NCBI GenBank assembly: GCA_050115555.1
Contig: JASFQI010000050.1
Coordinates: 1-20,232 of the forward strand
Length of the DNA stretch: 20,232 bases
Reading direction: 5' to 3'
From: JASFQI01 sp050115555
GTDB taxonomy: Bacteria > Desulfobacterota > DSM-4660 > Desulfatiglandales > HGW-15
Shown here piece after piece: positions 7,701 through 15,372 of the stretch (positions within the stretch are counted from its first letter, which is position 1; every line of letters begins with the position of its first letter). Below the pieces are notes generated by a model, which saw only the letters and a program-made list of their open reading frames with translations, was not told the origin of the DNA and did not search any database. Both the position numbers and the translations under genes were made by a program.

Positions 7701-9041
7701 CTAGCCTTCGTCCGTCTCCGTGAGCGATCCTTGGGTTGTTTCACGTTTGCTGTTTTCAAAGGCTCTCTTTAAACAGACGGGAAGCAAGAGATACCACCAG
7801 AGGGCTTCGACGTACATTAAATGCCCGGTTATGCCATAGGTGGCGTACCCCATAATCACCGCAGCGACTCCTGAACCTGTCCATTGATAGGCCGTGCGTT
7901 GGGGTTCCGGCAATTCTTCACATTTTCGGGTTATTTTAATGGCCATAAAAAAACCATTAATGAATAGAATAATTAACAACCCAAACCCAATATACCCTAA
8001 TTCAGCAGCGGATTGTATATATGTGCTATGCGGGGATAAGCCCGCAACCCTTGGTGAGTATTGTCCGATGAACTGGTTGAAATTCCCGGGCCCTACGCCG
8101 AAAGGATGGTCTTGAATCATTTGAAGACCTCCCTTCCAGGCTTCGATACGCATCATTGTGGATTGGTCATTCGATTGCGCGCCTTCGACAACCGCATCTG
8201 CATGCGTAACGATGTTCTTCATTCTTACGATAAATTGCTCATCGGAAAGGTACAACACCCCCATTGCCGCTATAGGCAAAAAAATCAATAACTTCTTTCT
8301 AACCTGTTTCGGCGCTGTGAATAGCATGGAGACACCTGCCCCCAGAAGGGCAAGAACCGCCCCACGGCTTCTGCACAAAACAATGGTGTTTACCGAAAAC
8401 GCTGCTGTAATGAAGCACAGAATTTTTCCTCGCCATGACGAGCGCATGAACATGATGCCCACAACTACCGTCGCTGCCACCATGAAGGCGGCCAATGCAT
8501 TTGCATCGAGGAAATCAGATCCCCCAACGACCCCGTCCAGTCGCCCGCCCGTAAAAGCCGACCTGGGAAGGGTGTACGCCTTGAGTCCCAGAAACAAAGC
8601 CCCTATGACCAATGCCCACAGCACCTTATCCAAATCTTTGAATAGGGTGGCCACATGAGTCATCATGAAGCAAAAAATGAGTATTTTTAGCATCTTGACG
8701 GAAGCGTGGTCCGTAATCGTGTAGCGGTTGACCGTTTCAGGTGAGGAAAGAGTCAGTAGCCAAATCAAAAGCAATAGGAGAATGGCGAGCTTTTCCTGGG
8801 ACAGGAAAAACTGCTCAAATTTCAATTTATCACGGTGTAAAACGATGCTGATTGCCGTGACAGCGGCGAGAATCAAAGAGTATCTGAAACCAAAACCATG
8901 CAAAGGGGCATGCCACCATTGCAGCTCGGGTCCAACGATATAATGAAAAATATATCCAATAATTCCGTATATTGGATGGTATAATCCGGCCGCAACAAAG
9001 GTCAAAAACAGAACAATAAATATGATCGTCTTGATCATCAT
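7701..9041 (-). CDS. O-antigen ligase/polymerase family (Wzy_C-type) integral membrane protein
   Basis: 446 residues with roughly ten or more hydrophobic spans, from IIFIVLFLTFVAAGL near the N-terminus to LWWYLLLPVCL near the C-terminus. Family hallmarks are LCRSRGAVLALL (222-232), then a large hydrophilic loop (about 265-345) with MMRIEAWKGGLQM, DHPFGVGPGNF (311-321) and SPHSTYIQSAAELGYIG (336-352; H338). The protein polymerises repeat units or transfers the glycan to an acceptor at the periplasmic face; sequence alone does not separate polymerase (Wzy) from ligase (WaaL or protein O-glycosylation ligase). The N-terminal segment with HPIYGIIGYIFHYIVGPELQ and the ANALAAFM segment are reminiscent of the exosortase A-associated O-glycosylation ligase family (TIGR03097). 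The gene is visibly more AT-rich than the downstream block. ATG at 9041 (a second ATG follows directly) with AAAGG at 9051-9055. Confidence 0.88.
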   Translation of the reverse strand: MMIKTIIFIVLFLTFVAAGLYHPIYGIIGYIFHYIVGPELQWWHAPLHGFGFRYSLILAAVTAISIVLHRDKLKFEQFFLSQEKLAILLLLLIWLLTLSSPETVNRYTITDHASVKMLKILIFCFMMTHVATLFKDLDKVLWALVIGALFLGLKAYTLPRSAFTGGRLDGVVGGSDFLDANALAAFMVAATVVVGIMFMRSSWRGKILCFITAAFSVNTIVLCRSRGAVLALLGAGVSMLFTAPKQVRKKLLIFLPIAAMGVLYLSDEQFIVRMKNIVTHADAVVEGAQSNDQSTMMRIEAWKGGLQMIQDHPFGVGPGNFNQFIGQYSPRVAGLSPHSTYIQSAAELGYIGFGLLIILFINGFFMAIKITRKCEELPEPQRTAYQWTGSGVAAVIMGYATYGITGHLMYVEALWWYLLLPVCLKRAFENSKRETTQGSLTETDEG

Positions 9042-9050
9042 TGAGTTATA

Positions 9051-9055
9051 CCTTT
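9051..9055 (-). promoter_or_regulatory. Ribosome binding site of the Wzy/WaaL-like gene
   Basis: AAAGG on the minus strand, 9 bases before the ATG at 9039-9041. It lies in the 90-base gap (9042-9131) between this gene and the PaaK-like gene; I see no clear terminator or promoter in that gap. Confidence 0.5.
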
Positions 9056-9131
9056 ATGATTGAATCTCCCTGAAGCGAAATTCGTGCTAGGTGCGAGCGA
9101 AGTACGTTCAATACGTGACTTTAAGATAAGT

Positions 9132-10421
9132 CTATTCAATAACATTAATAAATTTATACTTACCAGATACCATTTTATCCCTCTTTAAATCCCTCCTTAT
9201 TTTTATATCATCGATTTGAAAATCGCTTTTAATAATTTTTACTATTCGATTTTCATCATCCTTCGCCATATCATCGCATTTTATTGTTAATTCATTTCTG
9301 CTTTTCCTATACTCTAGCGAGAATTCTTTTACACTGAACCTGCCATAAAATAGATGCGTAAAATACTCACCATGAATGGTTTTACCATCCGGGAGAACGA
9401 TGACTTCGGATTCACGCCCCTTTAATCCCGATAGTCGCCATGAACTTCTCCCACAGGCACAGGGTTCGTAGATCAGCTCTTCCGCGATATCGCCAACTTG
9501 GTAGCGAAGCAAAGGCATAGCGTAGTTATTCAAATTCGTGACAAGGATCTGATGATCGATTAATTCAACATATTGATTTTCCATTACGATATGCAAGCCA
9601 TCATGCTTCTCGCATTCAGTGGCAATTTGGCTTACTTCTCTACATCCATACGAATCAAAGACTTTAGCTTTAAATGCGCTTTCAATCACTTGCCTCATCT
9701 CTGGCCAGAGCATTTCCGCTGAAGAGATGATCGCTTTGGGAGGGAATACGTCAATTTTCTTTTCAATCATGTAATTTGCCAAATAAAAAAGTGAAGATGC
9801 ATATCCTCTCAGGATTTTAGGCTTCATTAGATTATAATAGAAGAAATATTTTCGAATGATATCGTCGTCCAAGTCGAACGTATTCAGAGGTAATAGATTC
9901 TCTCGTGCCCAATGGTACACTACTTTTTTCAGGTTGAGGCCTTTTCCTATATCCCTTTCCGCGCCCCAGACAATGGCCTCCAGCGCATCTTCCCGGCAAC
10001 CGACAAAATCCTTCCACGCACGAATCGCAGCTGCACCTCTCCAATCGGAATATTCTCTGTCCTGATAGAAATTCAGCGGATTTCCTGTGGATCCTCCGGT
10101 CGAGTTCAAATAGAGGTCTTCCTTTACCACAGCGGTGGAAATCAGGTGCTCAAAGTGTTCTTGCACGTTGGATTTAGTAAGGACGGGGATACGGGAAATC
10201 GCATCGTCCTCAAAGAGCTCATCCTCTTTTAAAGGGATCTTTTGGAACAGCTCCCGATAATATGGAACATTTTTATGACAGTAGAATAATAGTTTTTGAA
10301 GTTTATTCTTCTGATATTCGACCATTCTCTCGATAGGCCAATACTGGGACTTTTTCATAAACGCCAAGAGATCCTGAATATTTTTTCGTGTTTTTCTTTG
10401 AAATATTTTATTGATCATCAT
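9132..10421 (-). CDS. PaaK/CapK-like adenylate-forming enzyme
   Basis: 429 residues from the ATG at 10419-10421 (another ATG follows at once). The frame is open to 10532, but that extension is inside the upstream glycosyltransferase gene; GGAG lies 10 bases before the chosen start. Motifs of the ANL adenylating superfamily are present: the phosphate-binding loop NSTGGSTGNP (106-115), SAEMLWPEMR (234-243), DSYGCREVSQIATEC (256-270), YQVGD (307-311) and a C-terminal lysine in SGKYKFINV (K421) at the expected catalytic position. CACG (321-324) may be part of a small metal-binding loop. It should activate a carboxylic acid as acyl-AMP, possibly transferring it to a thiol or directly to a sugar. 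CapK-type proteins are common in capsule and exopolysaccharide loci, and their substrates are mostly undefined. The gene is the most AT-rich complete gene here, suggesting separate acquisition. Confidence 0.88.
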   Translation of the reverse strand: MMINKIFQRKTRKNIQDLLAFMKKSQYWPIERMVEYQKNKLQKLLFYCHKNVPYYRELFQKIPLKEDELFEDDAISRIPVLTKSNVQEHFEHLISTAVVKEDLYLNSTGGSTGNPLNFYQDREYSDWRGAAAIRAWKDFVGCREDALEAIVWGAERDIGKGLNLKKVVYHWARENLLPLNTFDLDDDIIRKYFFYYNLMKPKILRGYASSLFYLANYMIEKKIDVFPPKAIISSAEMLWPEMRQVIESAFKAKVFDSYGCREVSQIATECEKHDGLHIVMENQYVELIDHQILVTNLNNYAMPLLRYQVGDIAEELIYEPCACGRSSWRLSGLKGRESEVIVLPDGKTIHGEYFTHLFYGRFSVKEFSLEYRKSRNELTIKCDDMAKDDENRIVKIIKSDFQIDDIKIRRDLKRDKMVSGKYKFINVIE

Positions 10422-11688
10422 TAAGGAGCTTCTCCAACTCAACGATTTCAAACGCCATTCTTTCTTCCCAAGACCAAAATTTGTCCGCTTGTTCTCTTTG
10501 GTTCTCAGCAAGCCGTTTATGCAATTCATCATTCATGCAAATTTTGTACATATACTCCCCCACCTGATTCGCATCATTTTTGGGAGCGACCATCGCATTC
10601 ACATGGTGAGTCAATAAATCCGTCGTGGATGGATCCAGAACCGAAACAATTGGAAGCCCTGCACAGATGGCCTCATACAAGGGATTGCACCGATTTGTGA
10701 CATCATTTGTAATAATAAACATATCCGCAACCTGCATGAGATCCCAAATTTTGTGGTGCGCAAGCGCACCCAGCCATACAACGTCGTCCTGGATGCCGAG
10801 GCGGCTCGCTATCCTTGCCAACGCATCACGCTCGGGTCCATCCCCCGCAATCAAGAGCTGGCCATCGCACCCTTCTTTCCTCGCAAAACTGAACCCATGA
10901 AGAATCCGGTCAATCCTTTTCCAGTAACTCAAACGTGAACACGAAATGATCCACTTGCTTTCCATGCGGAGGCCTTTCCCGCGGTATTCATCAACGAATT
11001 CCTCTCTGGTGGCTCGAGGAGAATGCTTTGGGAAATCAACACCATTTTGCCAGAAGCGAAACTTCGATAGATCGATTCGAAGACGCCTGGCAACCTCATC
11101 CCCTCGGGTACCGTCATTGGTGCAGATAAGCAGGGAGTGGGGCACCAGGAATCCAGCTACGGCTACAGGATACCGAAGCCACACCGCGGGCTTCTCCATC
11201 AGGTCCGCCAAAAAGGTCCCGTACAGTCTTGTGACGTTCGGGATATGCCAAACCCTGCCGATGAGCCAGCCGGCCATGGCTACGTATTGATTGTGCGCGT
11301 ACAGAAGATCAAAACGCTCCCGGGTTTCATTTCGCAATTTAAACGCATATGAAACCATACTGAAGGTCATTAAAATACAAAGCACTACATTGAGAACCCA
11401 CCTCAGCGCGTACGGCAGTTCCTTTTCACTCCCGAACTTCCGCGCCTTCCGCCGAAGTCCAGCCAGAACCGGGGCCCAGCTGCATGGTGCCATGCGCACA
11501 CGATATCCCTCTCCGCGCTTTGCTGAAATCGGACTCGCCTCGTCCCCCAAGACGTTATAGCTGGGTAATATCAACACAACTTCATGACCTGCCCTTACAT
11601 GCCCGTGAAGGGTCTCTCGCAGAGAGGGCATCCCTCCCTTCCCATGGATTGGCCAGACAGGCAGCGCTGAGATGTGTAAAAATTTCAT
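10408..11688 (-). CDS. Glycosyltransferase family 4-like, with altered EX7E motif
   Basis: 426 residues from the ATG at 11686-11688, where the first beta strand begins (MKFLHISALPVWP). Earlier in-frame starts exist (ATG at 11743-11745, overlapping the AsnB-like gene by 14 bases), and neither start has a strong ribosome binding site. The N-terminal domain shows GHEVVLILPSY, a hydrophobic stretch VLNVVLCILMTFSMVSYAF that may lie on the membrane, and DLLYAHNQY. The C-terminal domain shows FWQNGVDFPKHSP, SCSRLSYWKRID, LIAGDGPERDALARIA and NRCNPLYEAICAGLPIV. The second Glu of EX7E is kept in PLYEAI, but the first is replaced by Thr in VTNRCN, a variation seen in some GT4 subgroups. Expected role: sugar transfer during repeat-unit assembly. 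Its stop overlaps the PaaK-like start by 14 bases. Confidence 0.83.
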   Translation of the reverse strand: MKFLHISALPVWPIHGKGGMPSLRETLHGHVRAGHEVVLILPSYNVLGDEASPISAKRGEGYRVRMAPCSWAPVLAGLRRKARKFGSEKELPYALRWVLNVVLCILMTFSMVSYAFKLRNETRERFDLLYAHNQYVAMAGWLIGRVWHIPNVTRLYGTFLADLMEKPAVWLRYPVAVAGFLVPHSLLICTNDGTRGDEVARRLRIDLSKFRFWQNGVDFPKHSPRATREEFVDEYRGKGLRMESKWIISCSRLSYWKRIDRILHGFSFARKEGCDGQLLIAGDGPERDALARIASRLGIQDDVVWLGALAHHKIWDLMQVADMFIITNDVTNRCNPLYEAICAGLPIVSVLDPSTTDLLTHHVNAMVAPKNDANQVGEYMYKICMNDELHKRLAENQREQADKFWSWEERMAFEIVELEKLLNDDQ

Positions 11689-11731
11689 GGGAATAGAATT
11701 ATTTTCGCCCTCAACGGCACGGGTTCTTTCC

Positions 11732-13507
11732 CTAATCGACACCATCAGGGAAATATCTGTCAAACCATTCTGCCAGCACCACATTCGCCGGATTGCATAG
11801 AAAAAACCGCGAGTCGCGGCCCAGAGATGCCATGGCGCAATCTCTCAATAGACGTGGGATCGCTGTATGTCGGTTGAATGCCCACAGACGACCCCTTAGC
11901 ATTCGTACCAAACCTCGGAGCAGGTATTTTCGCTTCTGGCGGAGGTAGTCAATCTCATCAAAAAGATACGTGCTTTTATCAACTTCCTTGGTTGTGGGGA
12001 CACGGCGCAGCTCCGGATAGGCGCGATGAAGCACCCGCAGGTGCATTTGACCATCCAATTTCAGTTCCGGCGGTATGCTCATCGCAAATTCAAAATAGTC
12101 GTTATCCGCAAAAGGGAAAAAGCTCTCTGCCTTTTCGGAAACCATTTTGAATGCAAACAGAGCAATGCCTCTTCGTGTGCGGCTGCTCATGACAGAAAAA
12201 TTGAGTATATTCGGGTGCCCGGCAAACCTCTGGTATTGCGCACGAACTGTCTCATAGAGAAGACGCCGGTCCAGATGTTTGGATATGGACGGATGAAATA
12301 TCGGCGGTAGTAACTCACGATCGACCCGCTTTCTGGTCAACTCATCGATCTTGCCTTTGCGGGCCAGGGCATAGTCTTCCGCATTCAAATAGACACTCGA
12401 AAGGCAGGTGTCGCCGACAATGCCGTCAAAATTGACATAGGATGGGCCCGGCAATGCATCAACCAATGGCAGCACCCACTCATGCAAGTCGGCTTCATAA
12501 TCGATAAGGGCATGAGCCCGTGCCCAGTATCCGGTCAAAAAATCCTTTTTGGGGAGGGGAAAGTAGACATTTTCTAATCCCAACGCTTCGGCGGCCCGTT
12601 TGGCGAGCACTTTGTCCTGGATCGAGGGCTTGAATCCGCTTGTGGTGTATGATGTAAACTCAACGCCCTGTCTCTTTAACTCGGCTGCAATGTGACGTGA
12701 ATCCTGCCCCCCGCTCAAGAGGACGATGTGTTTGACCGGGGACGTATTCAACCGACGCCCGATGGCCTGCCTGAAGAGGTCAATGCACCCTTCAACGGAT
12801 TTATCCACTGTCATATCCCCTGCAATGGGAATATCCTCGAGACTCCAGTAGGAGCTCAGATGGATCTCATTGTTTTCAAACCTCAGAACGGATGCCGCCG
12901 GAAGACGGAAGATGTCTTCAAACAGGGTCTCATCGCCCATGAGATGACCGAAACGGAGAAAGGAATTCACAGCCAACCAATTGACTCTCAGCGGCGGAAA
13001 GCCCGTTGCAAGGATTCCCCTGAGATCGCTTGAAAAAGCAAATAGTCGTCTGGATGCGTCATGATAGTAGTAAAGCGGCCTGAATCCGTATCGGTCCCCT
13101 GCGAGATGAAGCCTTCGGGACGAGGCATTCCATTTGGCAAATGAAAAAAGGCCATTAATGTCCTTCAATCCCCCCGGGCCAAAATGATCGAGAAGATTTT
13201 TGACCAAAACCCCTTCATTTCCACCGCCTGCCGCGGTGGAACCCGAATTCTTGAGTCGGGCATCAAGCCTTCCATCATCAAACAGCTTGCCGCAGAAAAG
13301 AACGGCCTCGTTACGAAGCTCATTGAAAAAAGGCTGTCGCTCATGCCCAAAGATTCCCAAGCTGAAATGGCCAAGGCCTGCCGCGGTATCCTGCCAAAGC
13401 TCTTTCTGCAGATAGTGGGGCTGCCACGATGCCTCATACATCCTGCGCAGAGCCGGTCCGATGTCGCAGCTCTTTTTAAAACTCACAATGCCGCAAATCT
13501 TGCTCAA
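11732..13507 (-). CDS. Asparagine-synthetase-like (AsnB-like) protein with degraded glutaminase domain, copy 4
   Basis: 591 residues, about the length of asparagine synthetase. An N-terminal class II glutamine amidotransferase-like domain (about 1-215) precedes the ATP-pyrophosphatase synthetase domain (about 235-591). The start is a TTG (13505-13507), nine bases after the preceding stop; the sequence begins MSKICGIVSF. True members begin Met-Cys, whereas here Cys is residue 5, so it cannot be the N-terminal nucleophile without processing. The glutamine-binding Asn-Gly-Glu appears as C72-G73-K74 and the following Asp region as GGGNEG. GDRYGFRPLYYY (137-148) confirms the fold. The nucleotide-binding loop LSGGQDSR (264-271) is intact, so carboxylate adenylation is plausible. 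The usual SGEGSDE loop reads DGIVGDT (361-367). It probably forms an amide with an amine other than glutamine-derived ammonia (inference), on a sugar or amino acid of the glycan. Confidence 0.82.
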   Translation of the reverse strand: MSKICGIVSFKKSCDIGPALRRMYEASWQPHYLQKELWQDTAAGLGHFSLGIFGHERQPFFNELRNEAVLFCGKLFDDGRLDARLKNSGSTAAGGGNEGVLVKNLLDHFGPGGLKDINGLFSFAKWNASSRRLHLAGDRYGFRPLYYYHDASRRLFAFSSDLRGILATGFPPLRVNWLAVNSFLRFGHLMGDETLFEDIFRLPAASVLRFENNEIHLSSYWSLEDIPIAGDMTVDKSVEGCIDLFRQAIGRRLNTSPVKHIVLLSGGQDSRHIAAELKRQGVEFTSYTTSGFKPSIQDKVLAKRAAEALGLENVYFPLPKKDFLTGYWARAHALIDYEADLHEWVLPLVDALPGPSYVNFDGIVGDTCLSSVYLNAEDYALARKGKIDELTRKRVDRELLPPIFHPSISKHLDRRLLYETVRAQYQRFAGHPNILNFSVMSSRTRRGIALFAFKMVSEKAESFFPFADNDYFEFAMSIPPELKLDGQMHLRVLHRAYPELRRVPTTKEVDKSTYLFDEIDYLRQKRKYLLRGLVRMLRGRLWAFNRHTAIPRLLRDCAMASLGRDSRFFLCNPANVVLAEWFDRYFPDGVD

Positions 13508-13516
13508 CTGAAGAAC

Positions 13517-15310
13517 CTATGACTCAAAGAAGTCGCCAGAGTTCCAGGTTGTCAGCTTCCCCTGCATAATCCAGCGCCACGTTTGCCAATAAAACGGCAG
13601 GCTCGCTTGAGGATCGAGTGTTTGAAGACCATCCACATCCACTTCATCTCGAAGGCACTCCAATCGGCTGCGCACCAATTCCACAAATCTGGATTCATCC
13701 CAGTAACGCCTGGACCGGCGAATCCACCTCCGGTAAAGCTTCCGGGAAAACCGCACGAATCCGCTTTTTTCGAAAGAATGCCTGGCCAAGGCCACACGCC
13801 GCCTCATGCCCATTTCCGGATCACACCACAAACCACCGCCCGACAAGAACGGGATTTCTGCCAACGAAGGAAAGTGTTTTCGGAAGATCAAATGATACAA
13901 AAGGTACTCCCGAGTGGCGGAATAGGGGATGGATCCGGCGTAATCCCAAAAAGGCCGGCTCACGGCCGGAACAAAGGGCATGGCCTTGTTGGAGTAAACC
14001 TTCAGGCAATTGGGGATCGTCCTGTTCCGCATTCGGTTCATGACTTCGAAACGGGTAACCCCCATCTCGTCATCCGGGTACTTGGCTATCTCATGCAACA
14101 CCAGTGCTTCAACTGCTTCGAAAAACTCATCCGCCCTTTTCTTGCCAAAGGTCTTGTCCGCCATTTGCCAGACGTAGGCATCCCGCTTCGCTTGAATATG
14201 CTGCAAAAGCACATCAAAGCCGCCTTCAGGGAGAAAGGCCGGAACCAGGCCATAGCCAGGGGGCGTGCCGTCCCAAACAACGCCTCTGTCATCGCCGATA
14301 TACGCGGAAACCTGTGCAATGAAGAGATAGAGGCTCGGCGTAGTCACCTCGTTCATCACCAGGTAGTCCAGAAAGTGGTGCGAGTTATAATACCCACGGG
14401 GAGGCCGAATAAACTCGATCTCAACACCGAGCCTCCCGGCCGACTCTCTGGCGAGCCTGCCATCCTCTCCCCGTAGCTCATCCTGATGCGCAAGGACAAG
14501 GGCGTTGACGTCCCATCCGGCCTGGTCCAAAAGCGCCAGCGTCAAGCGTGAGTCAAACCCGCCACTCAAAAGGACGGATCCGCCGGTGGTGTACTGAGCG
14601 TAGGCGTTGATCTCCTTTTGGAGGCTCTCCACCAGAAGTCCTGTATCCACATCCTCACGAGTCAGCTCGGGGCTCAACTCAGGCCATTGCCAGTACGTCT
14701 CGGAATCCAGGCTTCCGGTTCTCGGGTCATAGACCATCTTCCGGGCCGGCTCCACTCGGCGGACACCCGCAAGCTGCGTGCGACTCCCGATCGGAAAGCC
14801 GAACCCAATAAAGGCTCCCCAGCCTGCGGGATCCATCTCGACATCCATCGAGCCGGTCGCCGGAAATGCCTTCAGCTCGGAACCCAAAAAGAATCGGTCT
14901 TCCTGGTGTGCCATGTACAACGGCTGAAGACCCAAGGGATCGGTGACCACCAGGAGCTTCTCTTCAACCGCATCCCAGAATAATGCGGCGAAGGCACCAT
15001 CAAGGGCGCAGAGCTCGCTTCCTGCCCTGCGGTAATCTCCCCTCACGATATGTTCCAATCGTTCATCCAGGCTCCCATGGAGATCCAACGGGACCCCCGC
15101 AACAAGAAGGGTGTTTCCATTCTCGTTTGCACGCTGGAGCTTGATGGATGAAAACCGATCAAAATTCTCCACACAGGCCAAAGCCCCTTCACGGCCTGCG
15201 GAAAACACCAGGCAACGTTGCCTATCGAACAGCCTCATGGCATCCGCCATGGCCGATACAGAGGGAAGCGCGCCCTGCGGTTCATGGATGAAGGAGCAAG
15301 CCACCTTCAT
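13517..15310 (-). CDS. Asparagine-synthetase-like (AsnB-like) protein with degraded glutaminase domain, copy 3
   Basis: 597 residues from an ATG with a strong GGAGG ribosome binding site. The N-terminal domain keeps the class II amidotransferase-like fold (LDGAFAALFWDAVEEKLLVVTDPLG around 103-127 and RFFLGSELKAF at 139-149) but begins MKVACSF: Cys is residue 5 and is followed by Ser, not Gly-Ile. The Asn-Gly-Glu glutamine-binding motif is replaced by A71-G72-V73. The synthetase domain has an intact nucleotide loop, LLSGGFDSRL (247-256), while the usual SGEGSDE loop reads WDGTPPG (346-352), lacking the acidic residues. It pairs with the neighbouring copy at 11732-13507, which shares the Cys5 position and the LSGGxDSR loop. 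It is likely an ATP-dependent amide-forming enzyme on a carboxylated sugar or intermediate; reaction and substrates cannot be read from sequence. Confidence 0.82.
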   Translation of the reverse strand: MKVACSFIHEPQGALPSVSAMADAMRLFDRQRCLVFSAGREGALACVENFDRFSSIKLQRANENGNTLLVAGVPLDLHGSLDERLEHIVRGDYRRAGSELCALDGAFAALFWDAVEEKLLVVTDPLGLQPLYMAHQEDRFFLGSELKAFPATGSMDVEMDPAGWGAFIGFGFPIGSRTQLAGVRRVEPARKMVYDPRTGSLDSETYWQWPELSPELTREDVDTGLLVESLQKEINAYAQYTTGGSVLLSGGFDSRLTLALLDQAGWDVNALVLAHQDELRGEDGRLARESAGRLGVEIEFIRPPRGYYNSHHFLDYLVMNEVTTPSLYLFIAQVSAYIGDDRGVVWDGTPPGYGLVPAFLPEGGFDVLLQHIQAKRDAYVWQMADKTFGKKRADEFFEAVEALVLHEIAKYPDDEMGVTRFEVMNRMRNRTIPNCLKVYSNKAMPFVPAVSRPFWDYAGSIPYSATREYLLYHLIFRKHFPSLAEIPFLSGGGLWCDPEMGMRRRVALARHSFEKSGFVRFSRKLYRRWIRRSRRYWDESRFVELVRSRLECLRDEVDVDGLQTLDPQASLPFYWQTWRWIMQGKLTTWNSGDFFES

Positions 15311-15318
15311 CTGTCAGG

Positions 15319-15323
15319 CCTCC
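15319..15323 (-). promoter_or_regulatory. Strong ribosome binding site of AsnB-like copy 3
   Basis: GGAGG on the minus strand, 8 bases before the ATG at 15308-15310. It is the best Shine-Dalgarno match in the window, in the 62-base gap 15311-15372, and suggests this gene is translated independently of its neighbour. Confidence 0.75.
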
Positions 15324-15372
15324 ACCCATTGCCCAATACGTTTCCCATGGATCTTTGAGTCAATCTCGCAGT

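Noticed and set aside
9042..9131. Terminator hairpin in the 90-base gap after the PaaK-like gene
   Set aside because: Only short imperfect inverted matches and no following T-run on the coding strand.
11732..13507. Housekeeping asparagine synthetase (asnB)
   Set aside because: The nucleophile position, glutamine-binding motif and later acidic loop all differ from true asparagine synthetases, and the gene is embedded in a glycan locus.
13583..14476. Plus-strand open frame of 297 codons opposite AsnB-like copy 3
   Set aside because: It lies wholly within a gene with recognisable AsnB motifs and has no recognisable domain itself.
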